A stretch of 64,000 bases of DNA. Origin: Phyto melanocephala. Lineage: Eukaryota > Arthropoda > Insecta > Diptera > Rhinophoridae. Below, in pieces: positions 47,986 to 60,598 of the stretch (position 1 is the stretch's first letter; the number at the start of each line of letters is the position of its first letter). The notes under the pieces were generated by a model. It was given only the letters and a program-made list of their open reading frames with translations, did not search any database and was not told the origin of the DNA. A program made the translations under genes and the position numbers. The DNA lies in contig OW799233.1 of NCBI GenBank assembly GCA_941918925.1, positions 84,822,055 through 84,886,054 on the forward strand, read 5' to 3'.

Positions 47986-50117
47986 TTTGCTTGGGATATA
48001 ATTTTAATATATTAAAACATAATTTCAAATGTTATAAAATTAAAGAACATATGAATTTTCTTAAATTATTTATACAAATTGAAATGTTATTAATTACTAA
48101 CCTGTTATAAATAAGTATTTATATACATAGTATGTCTGTCTATAAAATGCATATTTTGTTTTACCAGTATCGAAACATTTTTTAAAATAAAAATTGCACT
48201 AAAATAATTAAAAACTTAATTTAAATCACCTCATACACATTACAGCTGCGGTTTCCTTAGTTCCAAGTAATTAAATTAAAAAAAAGAAATTAGAAATAAA
48301 ATAGAAAAACTTTTGCAATAAAAATATTTAATTAAAAAAGCATTGAGAGCTAAGTTTTGAGATACTTAAGCAAAAAAACAATACGTTAATAATGCTATTC
48401 CTTCTGGCATAATTGTTGTTAAAAGAAGGTGGCAATGGGTGACACAATCACCAATGCTAATGTTACCAACATTCAATAAAAAACATTCGCAGTGTTGAAA
48501 AAATGTGAGAAAAAATTAAATAAACATTTGATCATAAAAAATAATGCGTTGAATAACAAAAAAATCGTATAACGACTTAATCTTTCACATTAATATTTGT
48601 GTTCCTATTGTTCTTACGACTTTTACCAAATTAGAGATATTATTTGAATTTAATGTGGCTTTCACAAACAAAATTTTAAAATGTATACAACTCTAAATTT
48701 TTTTTATTCTGAGAATAATACAGGGTCGGAATTATAGCGCTGTATAGGCAATATCTTCAAAGGCTGCAAAATGGACACTTCTACAAAACACATAATTTAT
48801 TAATTTACGTATCGTCATATGTTTTCAAAAAATTCCTACTAATTAACATAAATATTAAAATCGACTTTTTGATTGAATATGATGCACCGTATCAAAACAT
48901 ACGCTTCGTAAAAATTTTACATTCCTACAATTAAGAATAATGTTCTTGTTATTGTAACAAATTCTAAAAGTCCAAGCGCGAAACTTTCTAAAAAAGCAAA
49001 GCAAAAAGATCGAAATATTTCAGTTTTACTTTTTGATTGGCTTTGGTGTTAATAACTTAAATCTGTACAACTGCTTACACTTGAAAACAATTACTCCTTA
49101 GACGATAATTCATTTGTTTGGTATTAAACAAAAACTGCAGCCACTGACTTAAGACCTTTTGCCTATGATCAAAGAGTTTATAACTGGAATTTGTAGAGAT
49201 AATGAAAAGTATATAAAAATCTTTAATATAATGGGTTTCTACATATCTGCTTATTCATTAAAAAAAAGTTAATAGTAATATTTTTTTTTAATAATATTTA
49301 AAAGAAATATTAAGGATTTGTTAGTTGTGTTTCAGTTTAACGAACTATATAATTTCAGGATAATTTGATATACTGGAAAATTCTTTATGACGCGAAATCT
49401 TTGAACTTTCTAATAAAAAGATTAACAAAAAGTCAATTAGTAAATTCATATCATATATTTACATACGTATACATATTATAAAAATTATAATTAATTTAGG
49501 TATTAGCAATGTAAAGTAACGATATGAAAAATCACAGCATTGGATAAGCGTGAGTTACATTAGGAGGCATGAATATCGTCCAAATTTTACTACTTCTTTT
49601 TTTTTTTTGCTAATTGTTAAGGGTTAGTGTTACTACATTACACCTGCACAGAATCTAATATATTTGAAGTAAGATCTTGATTAATATCCACATGGTTCGC
49701 ACTATTGCTTTTTATTTAAATTTTTCGTAATTTTGTTCTTAAAACAGTATATTTTTGTATAAGTTGGTGTGAGAAGCTCTCTACACTCTGCGTCGCCTAA
49801 ACACAAACTTTATATTAGTGATGTAATTTTTAAGTATTCACGTATGCGAATGCAGATACGAATATTTAAACCCGATATTCGCAAATGCGAATATTCAGTT
49901 AAAATTTTACCTCCTTATGTATGGTGGGATTTTGACAGCTAAGTTTTTAGGTATTATCGTTTGCATTTATCAGCTTTATATTAATTTATAACTAAAACAA
50001 AAATTATTTCCTTGTTTATTTCTTTTTGAGTCTACACACAGATCAATGGTTTAGTGCCACACAATTTTCAATAATAAGTAGACCATATTTTATGGCGAAG
50101 AAAACATTTTTTATCAG
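47986..50117. other. AT-rich spacer with no recognised gene
   Basis: About 2.1 kb. From 49817 to 49905 a segment with repeated atgcgaat words is an inverted partner of 57930-58013. Nothing else supported. Confidence 0.45.
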
Positions 50118-50234
50118 CGCACTTTAGGTCAAACGACACATTTTTCTGTGCGAAAGTCTGTGAAAAAGTCTCAATCAACTTGCAGTTTTACTATTGCTGT
50201 TGTTTTTTTTTAATTCTAAAGACTTCAGAATAAA

Positions 50235-51073
50235 ACAAGTTAGAGCGCTATATTCGGCCGTGCCGAATCTTATATACCCTTCACAACGTGTAGTCATGCA
50301 ATAACAGTAGTTTGTGTCACCATTCATCCCATATGAAATACGTACATACATAAAAAACATACATATATAAAAACATCCCATTGTAAAATTATAAATTCAC
50401 GTATTTATTTTAAAAAAATAAAAAAAAAAAAAAATTAAAAAAAAAAATAAAAAAAAATTTAAAAAAAAATATAAAAAAAAAATTTAAAAAAAATTATTAT
50501 AAATATAATATATATAAAACAAAAAAAAAAATAAAAAAAAATTAAAAAAAAAATATAAATAATATATTAAATAAAAAATAAAAAAAATTAAAAAAAAACT
50601 TTAAAAAAAAATTTTAAAAAAATTAAAAAAAAAATTTTTTTGGCTCAGCTAGGATTCGATGCCACGTTTTCTCTAACCAGTATACACGTTTGTATGAATG
50701 TATGTATGTTGTTATTGTAATGTTGTTTTTGTGAAAAAAAATCGAGGTGGTCGTGGGTTTTTGCTCATATCTCAGTTGTTTATGAACCTCAGTTGTTTAT
50801 GAGCCGATTTCAATACCGTTCTACTCCCGAATATTTCTGATATTTTAATACCACACCCAGGTCCAAGGGAAGTCGGGGGGCTTCAAAAAGTTGATTTCAA
50901 CATACACACGGACAGACGGTCAGACGGACAGACTGACAGAGCTTAATCGACTCCCCTATTCATAAGCTTTCAAAATATATATACTTTATGGGGTCGGAAA
51001 TCAAAATTGTAGAAATTTCACACGGAATGACAAACCTATATATACCATTTTTCACTGTGTGAAGGGTATAAAA
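50235..51073 (+). mobile_element. Family B Helentron/HINE-like element, copy B2
   Basis: Starts acaagttagagcgctatatt, hairpin ATTCGGC-cgt-GCCGAAT, TTATATACCCTTCACAACG. It ends TTCACTGTGTGAAGGGTATAA. The 14-bp pair TTATACCCTTCACA / TGTGAAGGGTATAA is perfectly inverted at the far end and near-perfect at the hairpin end. Centre: AT-only microsatellite at about 50400-50640, then a tRNA-like tail (ggctcagctaggattcgatg) and the acggacagacggtcagacgg tract. Very similar to B1 in opposite orientation. Confidence 0.7.
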
Positions 51074-51237
51074 AAGTGATTTTTGTTTTGACTAAATATT
51101 AATAACCGTTATACAGCAGCGTGTCGAAGTCAACTGATTAAATTTTTTCTATAATTGTGTTCCTAAGTTAAGTAGTGCGTGGTCAACTTTAAGTGCGTAT
51201 ATCTCGGACTGTGTTTGTGATAATTTATTATTGTAAA

Positions 51238-52890
51238 ATGAAAAAGAAAGAGCCAAGTAAGTAGATATATTTTTAATTTTAAATGTTTTATATATATGTC
51301 GCTATACTTAATAAATAACTCATTAGCGTAAACATCTATAAATAGTTAAATTTTTATAAAATTTTTATTTTCTGAAAGCTTTTAAAAATATATACCCCAT
51401 TTCTCCACTCTCAAATTGCAAAAAATAATTAGAATATTATCTAGTGAGTTATTTGGTATTTATCAAAAATTGCGATTTTTTGCGTTTTGCGAGTAATGCC
51501 TCTTTTTGTTAGGTAACCTCTGTATTAAAAAGTTTGATCTTTTTGAAGTATGGCGAAAGGAAAGTACAAAAAAACAAAAAGTTGATGCTGTTTTGAAACA
51601 CGTATATGACAAACTTGAAACCTCGTCAATTTCTGATGAAATGGTGAAACAAATTACCAAAAAAATTAATTTGTTTTGCGTGAAACTAGAATAAAAGTGG
51701 AAAAAGTGTCATAGAAAGACAAAAGTATTCAAAAACCAAAACCAGGCATGGCTAAATGCTGAATTAAATATTGTGGTAGATGGCATTTTAGAAAAGGCAA
51801 CAAGTGGCGCTGTTGGACATCCTCGTGTACCATTTAGCGAAAAATCTGAATTTGGAAAAAGAAAAGAAGCTGCAGAGCTTTCAAATGCGAAAGCTTATAC
51901 AAGTCTTCTCGTTCGTGCATCAGCAACATCAGCACGTAAACAAGGTGAAACCGATTTGGCTGCAATACTAAAGGAAAGTATTCAAAGTCCAACAAGACCA
52001 TTAAAAATGCGTAAAATTTGTGATGAACATCATAAGAAGCCAATTCCATTTACTGCGGATGAGGCTTTAGCCTTCCTCCTTGAACACGTTTGATTATAAA
52101 AGTGAAATATTCCGTGCAAAAGAAGAAAACCTGAAGTTTGGGCTTAGCCTACTTCATTGCTGGATAAGAGTTTTTGAGTTTCTTTTACATATAGGATACA
52201 AATGTAAGGTACAAAAATGGCAAATACGAGGAGCTGACAAGTCAATTGTATTGAAAAGTAAAACTGATATACAAAACGATTTTTGGAAAAAACTCGGACT
52301 TCGCGTGGATATGCCCAGAATAGGTGGCTCAGGATCTACTAACGACGGAAACACTGCTCGCCGAGCTTTCGCTGAACATGAAATATTTTTAGAAATAACT
52401 GGTGTAGATAAGGATATTATATTTAGGTTCAAAATAATACTGATTTGTTTATCCTGTCAGTTCGAAATAAATTTAGAGAAATTTGAATTATATTGTTTTG
52501 AAACAGCAAAACTTTTTCAGAAGCGATATCTCCGGTTTCCAATGACTTCTACGGTTCACAAAATGTTAATTCACTCAAAGCAAATAATAGAAAATGCTCC
52601 ACTTCCAATTGGATTTTTTGGAGAAGGTGCTGCTGTATCTCGTCATAAAATATACAAAGCCGATCGCCTACATCACGCTCGAAACACCCGCACTAATAAC
52701 CTACTAGATGTATTTAATAGGGCCATGGATACTTCAGATCCATTAACTTCCACAACATTTTTAAACAGACGCATTCAAAAAAGAACACGTTCCACGTTAC
52801 CACCTGAAGTAATTGAATTGAAACAATTAATAAATATTTTAGTTTTAAAAAACAAATTAATTAATTTGTTTAAATTAATGGGTGCTAGAG
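51238..52890 (+). pseudogene. Transib/RAG1-like transposase, spliced, deleted and frameshifted
   Basis: A likely first exon begins ATG 51238 (MKKKEPS) and ends at donor caa/gtaagt (51257). The acceptor ttgttag ends at 51512, joining in frame to NLCIKKFDLFEVW. The frame runs to a TAA at 51692-51694 and stays open beyond it (KWKKCHRK..., WLNAELNIVVDGILEK) to 52093, ending FTADEALAFLLEHV. It then shifts into a second frame, 52080-52955. That part reads FGLSLLHCWIRVFEFLLHIG, then GGSGSTNDGNTARRAF near residues 80-95, ITGVDKDIIFRF, and PMTSTVHKMLIHSKQIIENA then LPIGFFGEG, near 178-205. The NDGNTARR, TVHK-LIH and PIG order matches Transib transposases and the RAG1 core. The region expected to hold the first two catalytic Asp is missing at the frameshift, and the expected catalytic Glu after FFGEGAA is Val (codon 52635-52637). 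The family call rests on motif memory. Confidence 0.6.
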
Positions 52891-53127
52891 GGTTAATTTT
52901 TGGTCACTTATGGGTTAAATTCCATTTTTTATTGGAACCATCCATAGTTATATAATTCATATAATAACTGTTTCGATTACTCTTATAATGTAGTCGTAAT
53001 TAATTTTGCACAGAAAAAGTAGTCATTTGACCTAATGCGGAGCGGATAGAATATTTCATTGATCTAATGCACATACCAAAGAATATATTGAAATTCGAAA
53101 GCAGCGGTTTCTTTATCTCATTAAAAA

Positions 53128-55854
53128 CAAGTAAGAGCACTATATTCGGCTGTGCCGAATCTTTTATACCCACCACCAATTTTGTGTACATTTAAAGCAC
53201 AATATTTATTATTTTGTTAATCGCTATAGAATAATCTCTTTATAATAAAATATGTATCACTTTCTTTGTAGAGGGTGGTTAAATTTGAAGGGCCCATGTT
53301 TAAGGTGAACCACATCTAAACTTCAACTTTTTTCTTGTATTTCATTTGACATTTCTCAATCTCAGACTAACTCAATTTGAACCGTGGAAAGATACGCAAT
53401 CGAGCAACGCTTTTAAATATTAAAGATTTTTATAAAAATGAGCGTTCAAATCAAAATGCATTTCGTGCACTTCGTGATTCTTTTGGTCAACATAATCGTT
53501 CGAATTCGTCCACAATCGTGAGAATTGTAAACAATATTTAAATGTCTGGAAAGCAGGTCTGTATGAAATGTGAAAACATCTGTGAATGCCATCTTAGTTC
53601 GTTGAATGGGAAACATTGCTGTTTTTCACGATAACGTGGCAAAAGAGCAAGCAACCTCGACTCATCATCGTGCCCAACAATCGAGCATCAATAGTGTCAT
53701 TGAAAATTTGGACTATCGGATCGTGGCGTGCCGCCTAGGTTGGGGGGCCATTTGGCCGATATTTTGTTCCATACATAATTGAAGCATACAAATATTATCA
53801 TTATAAACTTAAATGATAATAATTTCATAATAATTTTATTCAAAATCAACATAGTCCCTTAGAATTAAACCACCCATTATAACTTCGGTATGCTAGTAAA
53901 ATGTTTTCGTAAATTTAGTCTTTCAATGAAAGTGGCCGTTAAAATACGCGTGTCAATAAAGTTTCTGCTAATAAACATAACTTAGATATTTCAATATAGT
54001 CCTTTAGTATTCCAAAATCTTTATTCATAGAGAATTTACATGAATTTAAGAGGAAGAAAGTGAATTTAAGGTTAAATTTTAAGGGCCACAGGGTGATATA
54101 AAATATACATTCTCTGCATTTTTCTAAAACGGGAAATTTATTAGTAAGATTTTGATTTTTAAACTTCTATAACATTTTGCTTTGAAAAGATTTTCAAACG
54201 AAATAAGTTTTGTATAATTTTAAAATTTGTTAGCCATTAGTACATGAAAATAAATTGTTTATAATGTTTAGAGATAATTTTTTTTTACTTAGGGCAAAAT
54301 TTTCCTAAATTCCCATTTTTAATAGAGCATAACTTCAGGAGAACATAAGCATAAGTTGTTAGCATGCCATCTAGTAGTTGCTAGTAGAGTCATCTATCTT
54401 ATCATCTTTATCTTAAATTTAGCTACAGTACAATAAATGGTGCAGTGTAAGATGAATAAATGCTAATATATATAACTAATATATTTTTATAAAAATTTAA
54501 GGAAAAAAGTGTGCGTGGCACATCTATTTTCCGTTATAACGAAGACTTTGACCAAAAAGCCATGTTTGCAAAATTTCAGAATCGTACATATAGTTTTGTC
54601 AGTTTTATTACGTTTTAAATTTGAAATATACACTGTGCGGTGTAAATTTTCGTACATTTTTATCTATAACTCTTTTCCTAATTCATAGATTTAAGCGATT
54701 TTAAGGGAAAAATATTCTTTTGACTCGATAAATATATATTCGAAGTTTCATGACTACGTTTATGCGTCTGGACACAATTCAAAAATGAAAGTGGGCGTTA
54801 TAGTAGGCGTGTCAAAGTTGTTTTGCTAATGAGTACAACTTAGGTGTTTCAATATAGTCCTTTATTATTCCAAAATCTTTATTAATAGAGAAATTATATG
54901 AATTTTAGGTAAAAGGTTATATGGGAGGTAGGCGTAAAAGTGGGCGTGGCACCTTAATTTTTTGCCATAGTAATGAAATTTCCTAGGGGGATAGACGTAG
55001 CAAAATTTATCATCATACCTCTAATTTTAGCGGTTTTATGAGCTTTTAAATTTCATTAACGGTAGATAACGTGAAAAGTGGGCGTTATAGTAGGCGCATC
55101 AAAGTTGTTTTTGCTAATGAGTACAACTTAGGTGTTTCAATATAGCCCTTTATTATTCCAAAATCTTTATTAATAGAGAAATTATATGAATTTTAGGTAA
55201 AACGTTATATGGGAGGTGGGCGTAAAAGTGGGCGTGTCACATTGATTTGCCATTACAAGAAAGCGTGTCACCAAAAAGCAAAGTGTGCAAAATTTCAGAG
55301 TCGTACATCCAATTTTGTTGCTTTTATGACGTTTTTGTTTTTAAATATACCGAAAAATACACTGTGCGGTATAAATTTTCGTACATTTTGATCGATAACT
55401 CCTCTTTTAATGCATAGATTTAAACAATTTTCGGGGGAAAATATTGTCTTTACCCAGGAAATATATATTCGAAGTTTCATGAGTCTGCGTTAAGGCATTT
55501 GGACACAATTCCATTTTATTCCATGTTCGAAGGACACGTTTTTTTCGACCTACTTTTGCTTTTCGAGCTTTAACTCTCTTCCTAATATTCCGATTTAGCC
55601 CATTCAATATCAAACAAACCTTGTCTATAAGAAAGATTCTGGCAAAATTTGAGCCCCCTAGCTTTTTCGGTGCGACCTCTATCGTACTTTCAACAGACGG
55701 ACAGATGGACGGACATAGCTAGATCGTCATCAAATCAAACCCCGATTCAGAATATATATACTTTATGGGGTCTAAAATGGATATTTCGATGTGTTACAAA
55801 CGGAATGACAAAATGAATATACCCCCACCATTTTTTTGGTGGCGGGTATAAAAA
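53128..55854 (+). repeat. Family A repeat, copy A7 (longest, 2.7 kb)
   Basis: Left caagtaagagcactatattc with the perfect ATTCGGC-tgt-GCCGAAT hairpin and CTTTTATACCCACCACC. Right GGTGGCGGGTATAAAA. Order of parts is the same as A3: mariner remnant (53271-53877), aagggccacagggtg segment (54073-54310, about 110 bp longer than in A3), tandem gggcgttatagtaggcg blocks (54788, 55077), and the cagacggacagatggacgg tract. Flanks are A on both sides. No coding capacity; the 60-70-codon ORFs here recur in A3 only because the DNA is duplicated. Confidence 0.82.
53271..53877 (+). mobile_element. Internally deleted mariner-like remnant (M6) inside A7
   Basis: TA flanks (53269-53270 and 53878-53879), inverted ends gagggtggttaaatttgaag and aattaaaccaccca. 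Retains only N- and C-terminal coding traces. Practically identical to M2. Confidence 0.68.
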
Positions 55855-56073
55855 GTAAAAATTTATATTAAAATTCTTTTTTATTTGATCACGCTCACTC
55901 TGTAGTTTGAAACGTTTTGGTAATTATTTGATGTTAATTTTTACATTAAACTATGAGGTGATATAGTTTATTAGTTTTTCTCGAACAATCAGTGTAAATC
56001 ACTGAAAATAAATATTTAAGTGAAGTGAAAAGATTCGAAATTGATATATATTCGTTATTAAATTATTTCTGTA

Positions 56074-56244
56074 ATGCAATTGCAGACAAAATTGTATGAA
56101 AACAAAAAGGAATGGACAGCGCAATATTTTTGGAAAACTACAAAGAAAAAAGAAAATTTTCCATCAGTACGAAGAGCAGACGTATATTGTGAACGCTTAT
56201 GTCTACTTTTTTCGGCCATTTTTAGTTCAGTCGACATTTTCTAG
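56074..56244 (+). CDS. 56-codon ORF of unknown nature
   Basis: ATG 56074 to TAG 56244, beginning MQLQTKLYENKKEWTAQYFW and containing FPSVRRADVYCERLCLLF. It is less AT-driven than neighbouring ORFs (two Trp, two Cys, several Arg). An acceptor-like gcaattgcag lies at 56077-56086, so it could be a 3' exon rather than a small gene. I do not recognise it. It may equally be a transposon scrap. Confidence 0.22.
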   Translation: MQLQTKLYENKKEWTAQYFWKTTKKKENFPSVRRADVYCERLCLLFSAIFSSVDIF

Positions 56245-57040
56245 TATGTATCTCTAAATATTATTAAGTCAATATTATTTGGTATTAAATGACTAAAATT
56301 TAAGTGATTTTTTTCTACAAAATGTAATTAATTAACCTGTACGACCTGTAAATACAAGCCATTATAGTAAGCAAGCAAAGAAGACGGCAACTTATTTTCG
56401 AAGCAAATAAAACGTTATTTGAGTTCCGAGGACAACAAAAATACTAAATAATGCAAGTAAATAATATAAACTGCAATTGGCCAAACAAAAATGAGTAATA
56501 TCAATAACGTGGTTTTATAGATCAAAAAAGGTTTAGCCTCGAGAAACTAGAACATAAAATCTACTCATTTATACGAGCTTGAATTGTCATCACAGCTGTG
56601 GGTGCACAATAAACTTGAATTTTCTATGTAGAAATGTGGTTGGAGAAGAAAAATTCAAAGAGATGCAGGTAGAGATGCAGTTTTGGCAGTTATTAAACAA
56701 ATGATTCATATATTAAAAATAAACCTTTCCATCAAACGCGTAAACTGCATCAGTACTTCTGCTACAAAGAGATATCATTAGACTTATTAAAATCAATTTT
56801 GACTTATTAAAATATTGAATATTTAAAGTAATTGTTAATTGTTCTTTTTATAAATGAATTAAAAAGTTTTAACCTTATAAATGTAAGTCTAATCAAACAA
56901 ACAGAAAACAACTTCACTAATTATACCTTTGCCTCTGTTTTTTTTTTATTTTTCAATAGTAACATTTTTGCTCACATCAAAAAATTTCAAAAATTTTTAA
57001 AAAAAATGTCATATAAAATATCGAAAATGAATTGAAAAAT

Positions 57041-57075
57041 ATATGTATGTATGTACATATGTATGTATGTATGTG
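57041..57075. repeat. (GTAT)n microsatellite
   Basis: Imperfect run atgtatgtatgtacatatgt and following copies. Similar short CATA/GTAT runs occur at 7770, 8650 and 15040. Confidence 0.8.
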
Positions 57076-57295
57076 CGTAAAATATAACAGCTTTTAAGCC
57101 AACCTTTTTTACCCTATGTCCATTTCGATCCAAAAGATGGCATTGGGGTCAAATAATACAAAAAACAATTAATAATAAGATTAACAGTGCACTTTTGGTT
57201 TCTTTATTATATATAAAAACAATTTTTATTTTTGATACGAGGTCTTTTGTGAACAACTTATCCCTAAACTGTGATAATAGTATTTATTTATATTC

Positions 57296-57743
57296 TCAAA
57301 TATATAAAATTCTTGTGTCATGGTGTTTGTGAAAAAAGCCACTGCTGGACCGATCTTCTTGAAATTTTCACATAATATAACTAAGACATATGATAGGATA
57401 CTTTTTTATCACGCCTACTTTAACGCCCACTTTTTTAATTATGTACTTAGATCGATAGTGTTTTGAGTATTTTTCTTCAAATTGTACTCAATTTTTAGTC
57501 CAGCCAATGCAAAAATAAACGTTTAAGAATCGATCAACATATATTTTTCATATCCCTAAATATTAAGGGTGACTCACACCAAGTAACAATTTATGCCTCT
57601 CCTAAACAACGCAGACTTCGATGAAATTTTAAACTAAGATAAATCTGTAAAACACATAAGGTTTACGTTTTTTTTTTAATGTAAAAAATATTTCCTAGAA
57701 TTCTTTTTTCGATGGCAAAAAAAACGTTTGCCGGGTCAGCTAG
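57296..57743 (+). mobile_element. Non-autonomous Helitron (family E, about 450 bp)
   Basis: 3' end gtttgccgggtcagCTAG directly before T. 5' end near tcaaatatataaaattcttg, where the canonical TCTATATATA start has decayed, so this end is approximate. Interior tgtcatggtgtttgtgaaaa and ccactgctggaccgatcttc are typical of short insect Helitrons of this type, as I remember them. No coding sequence. Confidence 0.65.
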
Positions 57744-58984
57744 TTTATATATACATATATTTACTTAATTAATAATATGTCCATTGTTGTATTTCTGTAA
57801 GTAAATTCTCATAATTCTGTTAATAGTATTGTTAGAGCCAAAAGCCAAAATTTTAAATTTTAAAATTTATTTAAAAAATTATTTAAATTAATTCATCTAA
57901 TGTTATTTACATTATCAATTTTTTTAAGATATTCGCAAAAATTTTGCGAATGCGAATATTGAAAAACATCCAAATAGTCGAGAATGCGAATGAAAATATT
58001 CGTTACGTCACTTCTCCATCTAAGTATAAAATATGCAAATCAATAAAGTACTTGCGCCATAGCAACCTCCTTGTAAATTATAATTGAAATTTTCCTTATA
58101 CTACATTTACAACTACACAAAATCTAGTACTTAAGGGATTTTGAGCGAAGTCTACCAGATTCCCCATACAAAACGAAATCTACTTCGCCACTAGATTTTG
58201 GCAAAATCTACTTAAAATCTTGTACTACTTCGTGATGCAACTGTGGTTTTTATTAAATCGTAATAAAATATACTACGAAAAACATTTACAAAACTATATA
58301 ATTTATTTAAAACCTTTAAACCTTTCATAAACGTTAGTTTTTTCCCCTTTAAAGAACTGGAATTCGTTTTATTGCAAAACAAATTTACTTACTACTTATT
58401 TATTTGCTTAAAAGCAACCATACATTTTAGTAGTTTATTGAGCAATGCACTTATTTTTTCAATTTTTAATAACAATTTAACAAATGTACACTAAATGATG
58501 GCTAATGCAAAATATATTTATGTTTAATTTTTCCACATATTTTTATTATTACACCAGATATAGAATATTTCATACATTCCTAATATTTGTTACTTAATTT
58601 TAAAAACTATGCCCTTTAAATATATTGAGGTGTAATTACTAATTCTGTAACAAAAATGTTATCAAAATATCTGCAAAATATTCTAAATTTAACCGAATAT
58701 CGAAATTTGCTAAATATAGTTCAGTTTGGCAACACCAATCGAAATTATCAAGTTGAGAAAATTTTCCCTGAAAGTTTATTACAAAATATTTTGAAACAAT
58801 ATACAACGATTTGCCCTTTTTCTATACCGTTTACATCTTATCATACAACGTAATTTTTTTTATGTTTAGGGTTGGTCATTTCTTCTTATAAAAAAAGTAT
58901 TTATTTTTGTAACCATAAAAATCGTCATTATTTTAATACAAAATGAAATCAAAATAAAAATGTATTGTTTCTATTATCTATATA
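57744..58984. other. AT-rich spacer with no recognised gene
   Basis: 57930-58013 holds atgcgaatattg-type words, the inverted partner of 49817-49905. A 65-codon ORF at 58656-58853 has no recognisable domain. Confidence 0.45.
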
Positions 58985-59848
58985 CTAGCCAAACCCGGCG
59001 CGCGTTGCTTCGCCCCTTAATGAATCGAAATGCATTCTGAATTTTAATTGAATATCAAGTGCGAAAACCTAAAAATTATAATTTTTTTATGGGCGTGGCA
59101 TTTCCCACTTTTCTAATCACGAAATTATAAAGTCATAACAGCTCAATATGTGTGCAAAGTTTCAAAAGAATCGGACCAGTGCACGTACCTCAAAATTATA
59201 ATTGTTTTTATGGGCGTGGCCCTGCCCACTTTTCTAATCATGAAATTGTAAAGTCATAACAGCGCAATATGTGTGCAAAGTTTCAGAATAATCGGTCCAG
59301 TGCAAGTACCTCAAAATGATACCTATTTTTTATGGGCGTGGCACTGCCCACTTTTCTAATCATGAAATTATTTAGTCATGATAGCTCGATATGTGTGCAA
59401 AGTTTCAGAAAAATCGGTCTGGTGCAAGTACCTCAAAATTATAACCTTTTTTTATGGGCGTGGCCCCGCCCACTTTTTTAATCACGAAATTTTAAAGTCA
59501 TAACAGCTTAATATGTGTGCAAAGTTTCAGAAAAATCGGTCTAGTGCAAGTACCTTAAAATTAAAATTTTTTTAGGGGCGTGGCCCCGCCCACTTTTCTC
59601 ATCACGAAATTATTTAGTCAATACAGCTCGATATGTGTGCAAAGTTTCAGAAAAATCCGTCAAGTGCAAGTAGCTAAACCGGATAACTAATTTTTTATGG
59701 GCGTGGCCCCGCCCACATTTTTCACCCATAAACACTCCCTGGTATATGTACAACATCTTACCAAAGTTTGAGCCCGATCGGTTTTACAGTTTCGGAGTCT
59801 ATAGCTAACACACACACACACACAGAGTTTCACTTTTATATATATAGA
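58985..59848 (-). mobile_element. Non-autonomous Helitron, family C copy C2
   Basis: On the minus strand it starts TCTATATATATAAAAGTGAA and ends gcgcgccgggtttggCTAG before T. Between them are about six tandem units of ~121 bp, each with a cacttttctaatcacgaaat block, atatgtgtgcaaagtttcag and tttttatgggcgtggcc. A short (CA)n run lies near the 5' end. No coding sequence. Confidence 0.82.
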
Positions 59849-59862
59849 AGATAGAAGAAGAA

Positions 59863-60598
59863 GATATAAAAGTGAAACTCTGTGTGTGTGTGTGTTAGCT
59901 ATAGACTCCGAAACTGTAAAACCGATCGGGCTGTAACTTTGGTAAGTTGTTGTACACATCCCAGGGAGTGTTTATGGTTGGAAAAAAGTGGGCGGGGCCG
60001 CGCCCATAAAAAACTTCTTATCATTTTTAGCTACTTGCACTTGACCGATTTTTCTGAAATTTTGCGCACATATCGAGCTGTCATGACTAAATAATTTCGT
60101 GATAAGAAAAGTGGGCGGGGCCACGCCCCTAAAAAAGTTTTAATTTTGAGATACTTGCACCGGACCGATTTTTCTGAAACTTGGCACACATATTGAGCTG
60201 TCATGACCTTATAATTTCGTGATAAGAAAAGTGGGCAGGGCCACGCTCACAAGAAAAAGTTATAATTTTGAGGTACTTGCACTTGACCGATTTTTCTGAA
60301 ACTTTGCACGCATACTAAGCTGACATAACTTTACAATTTCGTGATTAGAAAAGTGGGAAGTGCCACGCCTATAAAAAAAAGGTATCATTTCGAGGTACTT
60401 GCACTGGACCGATTTTTCTGAAACTTTGCACACATTTTGAGCTGTTATGACTTTACAATTTCGTTATTAGAAAAGTGAGCAGAGCCACGCCCATAAAAAA
60501 ATTATAATTTTTAGGTTTTTGCACTTGATATTCAATACAAATTCAGAATGCATTTTGATTCATTAAGGGGCGTAGCAACGCGCGCCGGGTTTGGCTAG
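59863..60598 (+). mobile_element. Non-autonomous Helitron, family C copy C3
   Basis: Starts tataaaagtgaaactctgtg (TC start not preserved next to C2) and ends gcgcgccgggtttggCTAG before T. It has about five of the ~121-bp units. It lies head to head with C2, separated by about 14 bp (agatagaagaagaa). Confidence 0.8.

Larger units (their letters stand above)
50118..53039 (+). mobile_element. Transib/RAG1-like DNA transposon, interrupted and decayed
   Basis: Inverted ends: cgcactttaggtcaaacgac at the left (50118) and the reverse complement of agtcatttgacctaatgcg at the right (53021-53039). The match continues inward through tttttctgtgc. A family B element (50235-51073) is inserted near the left end. 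The rest holds a split transposase gene (51238-52890). The exact outer limits and any 5-bp target duplication could not be fixed. Confidence 0.6.
55855..57295. other. AT-rich spacer with one small ORF
   Basis: Apart from the 56-codon ORF below and a GTAT microsatellite at 57041-57075, no feature is supported. Confidence 0.45.

Noticed and set aside
59687..60094. ORFs containing MCVCVSYRLRNCKTDRA on both strands
   Set aside because: Translations of the (CA)n/(GT)n run and the inverted Helitron arms.
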